NCBI GenBank assembly: GCA_900541175.1
Contig: UQIT01000048.1
Coordinates: 1-6,760 of the forward strand
Direction: 5' to 3'
Length of the DNA stretch: 6,760 bases
From: an uncultured Collinsella sp.
GTDB lineage: Bacteria; Actinomycetota; Coriobacteriia; Coriobacteriales; Coriobacteriaceae
The first letter of the stretch is position 1; the number at the start of each line of letters is the position of its first letter. The position numbers were made by a program, and so were the translations under genes. Positions 1-6,738 of the stretch are shown here, piece by piece. The notes under the pieces are model-generated. The model had not been told where the DNA came from and made no database searches. It worked only from the letters and a program-made list of their open reading frames with translations.

Positions 1-1250
1 AATATAGCTCGGGGGGCGCGCGCCCCTCAGGCCTCGCCGCCGCCATTACGGCCGCACGTGCTGGCAAAAGCGTCTGCATCGTTGAGCGCGATGTCGCCTG
101 CGGCCTTAAGCTCCTTGCGACCGGTAACGGCCGCTGCAACCTCTCCAACGAATCGATTGATCCTCAGCGGTATAACCACCCCGCATTCGTCGAATCTGTC
201 ATGGGCCCCCAACCCGAACAAGAGCTTATGGGTTTCTTCTCCTCGCTGGGCATCATGACAACCTCCGAGGAAGGCCGACTGTACCCGCGCTCCCTTCGCG
301 CCGAATCGGTGCGCGACGCGCTTCTCAACGTTTGCGACCGCCTAGGTATCACCTTAATCTGCGGAGCCAATATTGCCACGGCGCGCAAAGCTTCCGAAGG
401 CTGGACACTCCAAATAGACCGTCCAGCGCGGGCACTCAAGGCAAAAAAGCGCGACGACCGAAAATCGGAGCTCCGCTCGCTTCGGAAAGCGCTCGCCGAT
501 GTCCCTCGCAAGAACGAGGCCCTGCAGGCACATGCCGTAATTATCGCCACGGGTGGCAACCCCACTGGTATCGCCGATACGTTTCGCCTCCCCCTCACTT
601 CGCTGCGCCCCATCCTCTGCCCCGTATCGGCAACGGTCGTCGGCGATCGGGCGGCAATCAAGACGTTGGATGGCCTGCGCGTCCGCGCCCGCTTGACGCT
701 CGCCCGCAATCATAATGAGCTCTGGCACGAAGACGGTGAAGTCCTGTTTCGAACCTTCGGTATCTCGGGCGTCGCTGTCTTCAACCTCTCCCGTCGTATC
801 CAGCACGGCGATACGATCCTGCTCGACGTTTTCCCCGACCTCTCCAAAGACGAGCTGCTCGATATGCTCAACCGGCGCGTTGAGCTGCTCGGCGGCTTTT
901 CGCCCCGCGATCCCCGTTGGCTCGACGGCATGCTCGCCCCGCAACTCTCCCGCGTCGTCTGCACGGCGTTCGAGCAGTGCCATCCAGGCTCCAACGATGT
1001 CATCCACCTGGTCTCGATCCTCAAGCACTTTAAGTTGCTCGTCGAGGGAACAGCCGAGGAGCGCTCGGCGCAGGTCACGCGTGGTGGCGTATCTGTCGAG
1101 AGCATCTCAACACCCAGTCTACGCGCGAGCAGCGCTGTCGACGCCCCGCTTTACGTCTGCGGCGAAGCGCTCGACATCGACGCCGATTGCGGAGGCTTTA
1201 ACCTTGCGTGGGCCTGGCTCTCGGGCATTCGCGCTGCAAGCAGCCTGTAG
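1..1250 (+). CDS. HI0933/BaiN-family FAD-dependent oxidoreductase (5' end missing)
   Basis: The first full codon is at 3, and 415 residues are visible before TAG at 1248-1250; the start codon lies to the left of the window. The family (HI0933-like, also called BaiN-like or aminoacetone oxidase-like) binds FAD through an N-terminal Rossmann fold and is probably cytosolic; the substrate is usually unknown. Seen here: a glycine-rich stretch (GGARPSGLAAAI, about 12-47), the end of the second strand VCIVER (75-92), the family signature ATGNGRCNLSN (117-149), a second nucleotide-fold motif IIATGG (about 540-557), and the C-terminal GEALDIDADCGGFNLAWAW block (from 1161) that closes the FAD site. Oddities are a two-residue-longer glycine loop, a basic segment of about 36 residues at 420-527, and a shortened stretch between ATGG and LRP. 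The family assignment is firm. Bile-acid activity, suggested by the BaiN name, is not supported by anything visible here. Confidence 0.9.
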   Translation, partial: YSSGGARPSGLAAAITAARAGKSVCIVERDVACGLKLLATGNGRCNLSNESIDPQRYNHPAFVESVMGPQPEQELMGFFSSLGIMTTSEEGRLYPRSLRAESVRDALLNVCDRLGITLICGANIATARKASEGWTLQIDRPARALKAKKRDDRKSELRSLRKALADVPRKNEALQAHAVIIATGGNPTGIADTFRLPLTSLRPILCPVSATVVGDRAAIKTLDGLRVRARLTLARNHNELWHEDGEVLFRTFGISGVAVFNLSRRIQHGDTILLDVFPDLSKDELLDMLNRRVELLGGFSPRDPRWLDGMLAPQLSRVVCTAFEQCHPGSNDVIHLVSILKHFKLLVEGTAEERSAQVTRGGVSVESISTPSLRASSAVDAPLYVCGEALDIDADCGGFNLAWAWLSGIRAASSL

Positions 1251-1257
1251 CCGCGCA

Positions 1258-1273
1258 GTCTATAATCAAAAAC
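1258..1273 (+). promoter_or_regulatory. Possible -10 box for the second flavoprotein gene
   Basis: A perfect TATAAT lies at 1261-1266, 65 bases ahead of the start codon at 1331 and just after the stop of the preceding gene. No convincing -35 box is present at the usual distance (AAGCAG at 1238-1243), and there is no TGn extension. If it is used, transcription would start near 1272-1275, giving a leader of about 58 bases that contains the hairpin at 1281-1304. This is inferred from one hexamer only. Confidence 0.35.
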
Positions 1274-1280
1274 GCATTCG

Positions 1281-1315
1281 GGCCGTCTGGGATACCGGAC
1301 GGCCTCTTTCTTGCC
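1281..1315 (+). terminator. Terminator-like hairpin between the two flavoprotein genes
   Basis: GGCCGTCTGG (1281-1290) pairs with CCGGACGGCC (1295-1304) over 10 bp, with one T-G wobble and a GATA tetraloop. It is followed by a T-rich but interrupted tail (TCTTTCTTG). It would end transcription of the upstream gene, whose stop is 30 bases before the stem. The imperfect T-tract suggests partial read-through. Because it lies downstream of a TATAAT box and upstream of the next ribosome binding site, it could also sit in the leader of the second gene. Confidence 0.6.
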
Positions 1316-1330
1316 TCTAAGGAGACCTCG

Positions 1331-2971
1331 ATGATCGAAATCACCCAAGTCAACGTGTCGCTCGATGAAGCCGGCGATGAAAATACCTGCCTCATTGTTG
1401 GCAAGCGAGTCGCCAAGCGCATCCTACGTTGCAAGGACTCCGAGATCAAGTCCATCGAACTCCACCGCAAGTCAATCGACGCTCGCAAAAAACGAGACGT
1501 CCATTTTATCCTGAGCTTTCGTGTTGAGCTGACTAGTCCCCACCTCGAGCGAGAAGCGGTCGACAGCGTTGCCGAGCGTGACCGCTCGCGCGTACGCGCG
1601 ATAGAAGACGATGAGCCTTCATTCCCCTCCCCCGTCTCCGACGCACCTCAAGAACGCCCTGTCGTTGTCGGCGCCGGATGCGCCGGCCTTTTCGCTGCGC
1701 TCACGCTCGCCAAAGCAGGTCTTAAGCCCTTGCTTATCGAGCGCGGCGACCCGGCATTTCGCCGCTCGCAGGCGATCGACCTCTTTCTAAAGGAGCGCAT
1801 CCTCGACCCCGAGAGCAATATTCAGTTTGGTCTGGGCGGCGCGGGGACCTTCTCGGACGGCAAGCTCAATACGGGAACAAAAAATCCCGCCCATCGCCTT
1901 ATCCTCGAAACCTTCGTCGAGGCGGGTGCGCCCCGCGATATTCTGTGGGATGCCAAGCCGCACATTGGCTCCGACATCCTTCCCAAGGTTGTCACCGCTA
2001 TATCCCAGCGCATCGAGCAGCTCGGAGGTGTCGTCCGTTATCGAACGAAGCTCGTCGACATTCGCATCGACGCGTCTGGCGCCATCACCGGTATTGATGT
2101 CCAATCGTCCCAAGACGCCGCTTACGAGCCAATCGAGACAAAGCACCTCATCCTCGCCTGCGGGCATTCTGCTCGCGATATTTTTGAGCTCCTTAAGGAC
2201 CACAACGTGGCCCTCGCACAAAAGACCTTTGCCATGGGCGTTCGCATCGAGCATCCGCAACGCGACATCGACAGAGCCCAATATGGAGCCTCGGCGGGAC
2301 ATCCAGCGCTCGGGGCGGCCCCCTACAAACTTGTTGCCCATCTTCCCAACGGCCGCAGCGTGTTCTCGTTTTGCATGTGCCCCGGCGGACAGGTTGTTGC
2401 CGCCTCTTCAGAACCGTGCCATCTGTGCGTCAACGGGGCCAGTCTCAATGCCCGCGACGGACGCAACGCAAATGCCGCCCTGCTCGTTAACGTCACGCCT
2501 GAGGACCTTCCCAACGATGACCCGCTCGCCGGCATCGAGCTCCAGCGTGCCTGCGAGGCGGCCGCCTATCGCCTGGGCGGTTCCAACTGGAACGCACCGG
2601 CACAACTCGTCGGAGATTTCCTCGCAGGACGCGCCAGCAAGGCGCCCGGAAAGGTAAAGCCCACCTATCCGCTCGGTGTGACCTGGACGGCAATTGACGA
2701 AGCCCTACCGCAGCATATCGTCGAGTCGCTCCGCCTGGGACTTCCCCTACTCGGAAAAAAGCTACGAGGCTACGACCGTCCCGATGCCGTTCTTACCGGC
2801 GTGGAGACTCGTTCGAGCTCACCGGTCACTGTTACCCGAGACCGAACGTGCCATGCCGTGTCGACCCCGGGCCTCTACCCTTGTGGTGAGGGAGCTGGAT
2901 ATGCCGGCGGCATCATGAGCGCGGCCACCGACGGCATCCGTTGTGCTGAAGCCCTGATCGCAGACCTCTAA
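1331..2971 (+). CDS. COG2509-type FAD-dependent protein (uncharacterised dehydrogenase)
   Basis: This 546-residue protein starts at the ATG preceded by AAGGAG (1319-1324, six-base spacer). The frame is open upstream to 1208, but that part overlaps the previous gene and lacks a ribosome site. Residues 1 to about 70 form the small N-terminal domain of the family, with the typical SIDARKKRDVHF stretch. The dinucleotide-binding motif GAGCAG is at 114-119 and ends with an acidic residue in LLIER near 137. The family block FGLGGAGTFSDGKLNTG is at 166-182, CMCPGG near 348-353, and the C-terminal FAD-closing block GLYPCGEGAGYAGGI near 514-528. Members are soluble flavoproteins of unknown substrate, so no reaction is assigned. 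A cysteine pair C363/C366 follows C348/C350. The gene follows another flavoprotein by 80 bases and may be co-transcribed with it through a leaky hairpin, or started from its own promoter. Confidence 0.92.
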   Translation: MIEITQVNVSLDEAGDENTCLIVGKRVAKRILRCKDSEIKSIELHRKSIDARKKRDVHFILSFRVELTSPHLEREAVDSVAERDRSRVRAIEDDEPSFPSPVSDAPQERPVVVGAGCAGLFAALTLAKAGLKPLLIERGDPAFRRSQAIDLFLKERILDPESNIQFGLGGAGTFSDGKLNTGTKNPAHRLILETFVEAGAPRDILWDAKPHIGSDILPKVVTAISQRIEQLGGVVRYRTKLVDIRIDASGAITGIDVQSSQDAAYEPIETKHLILACGHSARDIFELLKDHNVALAQKTFAMGVRIEHPQRDIDRAQYGASAGHPALGAAPYKLVAHLPNGRSVFSFCMCPGGQVVAASSEPCHLCVNGASLNARDGRNANAALLVNVTPEDLPNDDPLAGIELQRACEAAAYRLGGSNWNAPAQLVGDFLAGRASKAPGKVKPTYPLGVTWTAIDEALPQHIVESLRLGLPLLGKKLRGYDRPDAVLTGVETRSSSPVTVTRDRTCHAVSTPGLYPCGEGAGYAGGIMSAATDGIRCAEALIADL

Positions 2972-2982
2972 CGCACAAATTC

Positions 2983-3045
2983 CAGCGCGCAAAAGACATA
3001 GGCCCCGAGCTCCACAGAGAACTCGGGGCCTGTTCGCTATTTCTT
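2983..3045. terminator. Bidirectional terminator between convergent genes
   Basis: GGCCCCGAG (3001-3009) pairs perfectly with CTCGGGGCC (3022-3030) over 9 bp, with a 12-base loop. On the plus strand it is followed by TGTTCGCTATTTCTT, and on the minus strand by TATGTCTTTTG. It lies 29 bases after the stop of the plus-strand flavoprotein and 6 bases after the uvrB stop, where a shared terminator for convergent genes is expected. Both T-tracts are imperfect. Confidence 0.75.
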
Positions 3046-5277
3046 AAACCGTGCACCCTGGCGTTTTCTGCCCGATGCGAACGTGGAACCCTTGCGGGCC
3101 TGCGAGCGTAAGCGCTCGATCGTCTCGTCCTCAGACGCACCCTCGAGCATCGCCCGAATCTGAACGACGGCATCGCGCAGGCGCGCCGCCTCCTCAAAGT
3201 CCATAGCGGCAGAAGCGTTACGCATATCCTCTTCCATGGTTTCGACGATCCGCACAAGCTCGTCATGCGGCAGTTCTTCCAACTGCTCCGCAAGTGTCTG
3301 CTCGGGCGCCACCGTTTCCGGCACACCGCCCTCGCCCGACTCATCGGGCGTATAGAATGCGCCATGGCCAAGAGAGTCGCCCTTCGAGCGTCCCTTGGAG
3401 CCCACGGTTTTTTCGGCCTCGGCAATAAAACTTGAGATGTCGTTGATGGCCTTGCGCACTGTCTTGGGCACAATGCCATGTTCTTCGTTATATGCCATCT
3501 GAATCTCACGACGGCGCTGCGTCTCCTCGATGGCCTCTTTCATCGAATCGGTCACAACGTCTGCATACATGATGACTTCGCCATCGGCGTTACGGGCCGC
3601 ACGGCCAATCGTCTGAATCAGCGAACGGCGGTTGCGCAAGAAGCCTTCCTTATCGGCATCGAGAATTGCCACCAGTGAGACCTCGGGGAGATCCAAGCCC
3701 TCGCGAAGCAGGTTGATGCCAACGAGAACATCGATCTTGCCTTCGCGCAGCGTTCGCAGGATCTCGACACGGTCCATTGTCGCCGTATCAGAGTGCATGT
3801 AGTTGACCTTAATGCCGGCATCAAGCAGATGGTCGGTCAGGTCCTCGGCCATGCGCTTGGTGAGCGTGGTCACCAGCACGCGCTCCTTGCGGGCCACGCG
3901 CTCGCGAATCTCGTCCTCAAGATCGTCAATCTGGCCTCGGACAGGACGAACGTCGATCTTGGGATCAAGCAGGCCGGTCGGACGAATGATCTGCTCAACG
4001 TCGTTTTGACTCACGCGCAACTCATAGTCGCCCGGCGTAGCCGAGACGTAGATGAACTGGGGAATCCTCGCCTCAAACTCATCGAAACGAAGCGGGCGGT
4101 TATCGAGCGCCGAGGGCAGGCGAAAACCGTGTTCCACCAGCGTCACCTTACGCGAGCGGTCACCTTCGTGCATGCCGCGAATCTGCGGCACCGTCACATG
4201 GCTCTCATCGATGATGCAGAGCATATCCTTGGGAAAGTAATCGATTAGGGTAAACGGCGGCTCGCCCGGTTTGCGACCGTCCAGATGACGCGAGTAGTTC
4301 TCGATGCCGTTGCAAAAGCCCATCGTCTCGAGCATCTCAAGATCATAATCGGTGCGCTGCTGCAGACGCTGCGCCTCGAGCAACTTGTCGGTCGCCTTGA
4401 GCTCTGCGACGCGCTTCTCGCACTCTTCGCTGATCGATTTCAGAGCCGCCTTGACCTTCGGCTTCTCGGTCACGTAGTGCGATGCCGGCCATACGGGGAT
4501 GGCCTCGTACTCACGAAGCATCTCACCGGTGACCTCATCGATCTCGGCAATCAACTCGACCTCGTCGCCAAAAAACTCAAACCGCAATGGATGCTCGGCA
4601 TAAGGCGGATACACGTCGACAACATCGCCGCGCACGCGGAACGTGCCGCGTGCCAGGTCATAGTCATTGCGATCATATTGAATGTCGATAAGTGCATGGA
4701 TAAAGTCATCGCGCTCGAGCGGCACCTTCTTGTCGACGTTTGGAGCCAGGCCCGCATAGTCCTCTGGAGAGCCAATGCCATAGATACACGAGACCGATGC
4801 AACGACGATCACATCGCGTCGAGAGAGCAGTGACGCGGTCGCCTGATGGCGCAGCATCTCGACCTCTTCGTTAATCGAGGAGTCTTTCTCGATATATGTA
4901 TCGCTTTGTGGCACATACGCCTCGGGCTGATAGTAGTCGTAGTACGAGACGAAGTAGACCACAGCGTTATTGGGAAAGAACTCTTTGAGCTCGCTCGCAA
5001 GCTGAGCGGCGAGCGTTTTATTCGGAGCCATGACAAGGGTCGGCTTACCCAAGGCCTCAATGGTTTTGGCCATCGTAAAAGTCTTACCCGAACCAGTCAC
5101 ACCCAGCAAAACCTGATAGCGGTCTCCGTCCCTCACGCCCCGTACAAGCGACTCAATGGCCTTAGGCTGGGAACCAGCGGGCTCGTATGGAGACACGACC
5201 TTAAACGGCACATCAGCGCCCTCAACGCCAAAGCGCTTAAGTTCACCACCAACGCGTTCTACTTCAAATTCCGCCAT
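3037..5277 (-). CDS. uvrB: UvrABC system protein B (excinuclease subunit, damage verification)
   Basis: UvrB is the ATPase that UvrA loads at DNA lesions; it verifies damage with a beta-hairpin and recruits UvrC for incision. The 746-residue protein shows Walker A GVTGSGKT (59-66), the NKTLAAQLASEL region (86-97), the beta-hairpin YDYYQPEAYVPQSDTYIEKD (113-132), SVSCIYGIGSPEDY (161-174), Walker B IIDESH (355-360), the SATPGDYEL helicase motif (412-420), GINLLREGLDLPEVSL (520-535), the arginine-finger motif QTIGRAARN (555-563), and a UVR domain for UvrC/UvrA contact (about 667-707). The start at 5277 was chosen because AGGAG precedes it by five to six bases; an in-frame ATG at 5298 has no such site. 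It is longer than the E. coli protein (673 residues) through about 20 extra N-terminal residues, a Gly/Ser/Glu-rich linker (about 621-666) and a basic tail ending RFKK. All key motifs look intact. It is probably the last gene of the coaE unit. Confidence 0.98.
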   Translation of the reverse strand: MAEFEVERVGGELKRFGVEGADVPFKVVSPYEPAGSQPKAIESLVRGVRDGDRYQVLLGVTGSGKTFTMAKTIEALGKPTLVMAPNKTLAAQLASELKEFFPNNAVVYFVSYYDYYQPEAYVPQSDTYIEKDSSINEEVEMLRHQATASLLSRRDVIVVASVSCIYGIGSPEDYAGLAPNVDKKVPLERDDFIHALIDIQYDRNDYDLARGTFRVRGDVVDVYPPYAEHPLRFEFFGDEVELIAEIDEVTGEMLREYEAIPVWPASHYVTEKPKVKAALKSISEECEKRVAELKATDKLLEAQRLQQRTDYDLEMLETMGFCNGIENYSRHLDGRKPGEPPFTLIDYFPKDMLCIIDESHVTVPQIRGMHEGDRSRKVTLVEHGFRLPSALDNRPLRFDEFEARIPQFIYVSATPGDYELRVSQNDVEQIIRPTGLLDPKIDVRPVRGQIDDLEDEIRERVARKERVLVTTLTKRMAEDLTDHLLDAGIKVNYMHSDTATMDRVEILRTLREGKIDVLVGINLLREGLDLPEVSLVAILDADKEGFLRNRRSLIQTIGRAARNADGEVIMYADVVTDSMKEAIEETQRRREIQMAYNEEHGIVPKTVRKAINDISSFIAEAEKTVGSKGRSKGDSLGHGAFYTPDESGEGGVPETVAPEQTLAEQLEELPHDELVRIVETMEEDMRNASAAMDFEEAARLRDAVVQIRAMLEGASEDETIERLRSQARKGSTFASGRKRQGARFKK

Positions 5278-5282
5278 GGATA

Positions 5283-5331
5283 CTCCTAACTCATACATCT
5301 GCAGTATACGCAGGCGGTGGGCTTAGTCCTA
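5283..5331 (-). promoter_or_regulatory. uvrB: Gap before uvrB: strong ribosome site and weak -10-like box
   Basis: The 51 bases between the transglycosylase stop and the uvrB start contain AGGAG (complement of 5283-5287), which fixes the start at 5277. A TATACT hexamer (complement of 5303-5308) could be a -10 box, but the sequence 17 bases upstream (TAGGAC) is a poor -35. No terminator hairpin is seen, so read-through from the upstream genes is likely. I see no inverted GAAC-N4-GTTC of the actinobacterial LexA type. Confidence 0.35.
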
Positions 5332-5910
5332 TACGAACCGATCGGGATAGAGAGTCTTATATCGAACCCAGGCATTATTGACGCGGATCAGATAAGCCTG
5401 CGTCTCGGGAAAGGTGATTGCATTATGAAGCGACGTACTCTGCTGCGCCCATCCGTCGACATTGCCCATGCCGGCGTTATAGGCGGCAATGGCACTGTCA
5501 GTCGACCCGTTAAAATACGCTAGAAGATACGAGAGATACGCACAGCCAAACTCGATATTCGTAGCCGGATCGTTAAGGTTGTCGGCCGAATACTCGCCAC
5601 CGTCGACAAGGCCTTTGGCGATCATATCCTGGGCAGTCTCGGGCATCAGCTGCATCAATCCCTGAGCACCCTGATTCGACTCGGCCTCGGAATCCCAATT
5701 CGATTCAGACTTAATGACAGCGCACACCAGATACGGATCCAGATTATGCGAAATACTGGATTGCTTTACATACGCCTCGTAGTCAATCGGATACAGCGGC
5801 TTAAAGAAAGCGGCAGGAGCACACGAGTAAACGAATGAGATAAGGCCGAAGACAAAAACGGCAGCCAGCGGCATAAGGCGATACCACGCAAAGAAACGTG
5901 TCTTAGGCAT
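5329..5910 (-). CDS. Membrane-anchored lytic transglycosylase, SLT (goose-lysozyme-like) domain
   Basis: Lytic transglycosylases cut the MurNAc-GlcNAc bond of peptidoglycan, forming 1,6-anhydro ends. The 193-residue protein has a short basic N-terminus, one hydrophobic segment (about 12-29) acting as a signal anchor, and then an extracellular SLT domain. Visible motifs are VIKSESNW with the likely catalytic glutamate E69, GAQGLMQLMPETA (about 81-93), DPATNIEFGCAYLSYLL (about 114-130) and AYNAGMGNV (143-151). Cys30 at the end of the hydrophobic stretch (VYSC) faintly resembles a lipobox, but the Tyr at -2 makes lipidation doubtful. AAGGAGG precedes the ATG at 5910 by six bases, whereas an in-frame ATG at 5916 abuts that site directly, so 5910 is preferred. 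The gene overlaps the end of coaE by 8 bases, which implies translational coupling. The domain is compact, with no LysM or other wall-binding module. Confidence 0.92.
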   Translation of the reverse strand: MPKTRFFAWYRLMPLAAVFVFGLISFVYSCAPAAFFKPLYPIDYEAYVKQSSISHNLDPYLVCAVIKSESNWDSEAESNQGAQGLMQLMPETAQDMIAKGLVDGGEYSADNLNDPATNIEFGCAYLSYLLAYFNGSTDSAIAAYNAGMGNVDGWAQQSTSLHNAITFPETQAYLIRVNNAWVRYKTLYPDRFV

Positions 5911-6544
5911 CGGCATCCTCCTTATCCGCAGTGTCTATAAACCCATGGCATGCAAGCCATGAGTCAAGCTGCTCAAAGAGCGAATTATCACCTGAGGCAT
6001 TATCAATCACCGTTGTAGCGAGATTGCACAGCGCAGACTCATCGGGCTGACAAGCAGAACGGGCATCGAAATCAGATGGCTCCATGCCACGTTGAATAGC
6101 GCGCTCGCGACGAACTGACAAAGGGGCGCTGATGACCAAAATTTCATCAGCCAAGCCAAATGCATCCTCAAAACCAGTCGGAGCAGAAACCTCGACCACC
6201 GCAAAGCGATAACGAGGAGATGAAACCGTACAACAAACCGGATCGAGAATCCTAAGCGAAAGCTGTTCAATGAGGACAGGATGCACAATGCCATTGAGCC
6301 GTGCGACCGAATCAGGAGAAGCAAAAGCTCGAGAAGCGAGGATGCCGCGGCGAATGCCGCCTTCCTCATCCAAAATGTCCCAACCGAATTCATCCGCGAG
6401 TGTATTGACGATATCAGAGCCCGGCACATACAGCGATTTTGCAAGCTCATCCAGATCGATAAGCATAGCGCCACGAGATTCGAAATAGCGGCAGGCAGTC
6501 GACTTACCCGAAGCAATATTGCCCAAGACAAATACGGTAAACAT
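5903..6544 (-). CDS. coaE: Dephospho-CoA kinase (divergent)
   Basis: CoaE phosphorylates the 3'-hydroxyl of the dephospho-CoA ribose with ATP, the last step of coenzyme A synthesis in the cytosol. The 213-residue protein has the normal family length (about 200). It shows a P-loop GNIASGKST (8-16), LIDLDELAKSLYVPGS (28-43, family form D-A-D-x-x-A...PG), EFGWDIL (52-58), RRGILASRAF (65-74), LNGIVHP (83-89, with the family HP), and a lid region with RRERAIQRG (145-153) followed by ACQPDES and VIDNASG. The start is ATG 6544, preceded by AGGGAGG with a five-base spacer; a TTG at 6547 is too close to that site. Two features are unusual for the family: the P-loop has ASGKS where GSGKS is typical, and the conserved PLLFE-like segment reads APTGFED (121-127). 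It is the first gene of the probable coaE-transglycosylase-uvrB unit. Confidence 0.9.
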   Translation of the reverse strand: MFTVFVLGNIASGKSTACRYFESRGAMLIDLDELAKSLYVPGSDIVNTLADEFGWDILDEEGGIRRGILASRAFASPDSVARLNGIVHPVLIEQLSLRILDPVCCTVSSPRYRFAVVEVSAPTGFEDAFGLADEILVISAPLSVRRERAIQRGMEPSDFDARSACQPDESALCNLATTVIDNASGDNSLFEQLDSWLACHGFIDTADKEDADA

Positions 6545-6549
6545 CAAGC

Positions 6550-6603
6550 CCTCCCTAACGCCAATGCGAGTAATTATCGCTCAAATACACTAGATGGACT
6601 CAA
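6550..6603 (-). promoter_or_regulatory. coaE: Ribosome site and possible promoter of the coaE unit
   Basis: AGGGAGG (within the complement of 6550-6556) precedes the coaE ATG. Further upstream, GATAAT (complement of 6573-6578) resembles a -10 box, with TTGAGT (complement of 6598-6603) as a -35 candidate at a long 19-base spacing. The region 6604-6670 is AT-richer than the genes, with TATA-like steps, but I see no other clear signal. A promoter is expected here because a strong terminator for the upstream gene lies just beyond; the exact boxes are uncertain. Confidence 0.4.
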
Positions 6604-6670
6604 AATACAGCCAAACAGTAAGAGCGTATACGGGGGAGCTAGGTCCCAAAGTACAACGTGTATATAACCC

Positions 6671-6700
6671 AAAAAAGGGGGAGGCCGCGAGGCCTCCCCC
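6671..6700 (-). terminator. Strong intrinsic terminator of the gene to the right
   Basis: GGGGGAGGCC (6677-6686) pairs perfectly with GGCCTCCCCC (6691-6700) over 10 bp around a four-base GCGA loop. On the minus strand the stem is followed at once by six T (complement of 6671-6676), the classic layout. It separates the coaE unit from a minus-strand gene entering from the right edge. On the plus strand the tail is only TTCC, so it acts in one direction. Confidence 0.9.
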
Positions 6701-6738
6701 TTCCAAGTTCAAGCGTACGGCTCGGTGCCGTCCACCGG

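Noticed and set aside
1208..1330. Upstream in-frame extension of the COG2509-type gene
   Set aside because: It overlaps the end of the preceding gene and the hairpin. The ATG at 1331 has an ideal AAGGAG site and matches the family N-terminus.
715..2657. Long open frames overlapping the two flavoprotein genes (1827-2657 and 715-1320 plus, 1787-2341 and 164-709 minus)
   Set aside because: They are out-of-frame or antisense shadows in GC-rich coding DNA, with low-complexity Ser/Arg/Pro-rich translations and no family motifs.
3793..5289. Plus-strand open frames opposite uvrB (about 147 to 182 codons)
   Set aside because: They are antisense to an intact, strongly conserved uvrB, and their translations show no recognisable motif.
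5278..5298. Earlier ATG for uvrB at 5298
   Set aside because: No ribosome binding site precedes it, whereas AGGAG is correctly placed for 5277 and lies inside the extended reading.
5911..5916. Earlier ATG for the lytic transglycosylase at 5916
   Set aside because: It directly abuts the AAGGAGG site with no spacer; the ATG at 5910 has six bases of spacing.
6545..6547. TTG start for coaE
   Set aside because: It is only two to three bases from the ribosome site, and ATG follows immediately with better spacing.
6281..6667. Plus-strand open frame of 128 codons running into the intergenic region
   Set aside because: Most of it is antisense to coaE; it has no motif and runs up to a terminator belonging to the other strand.
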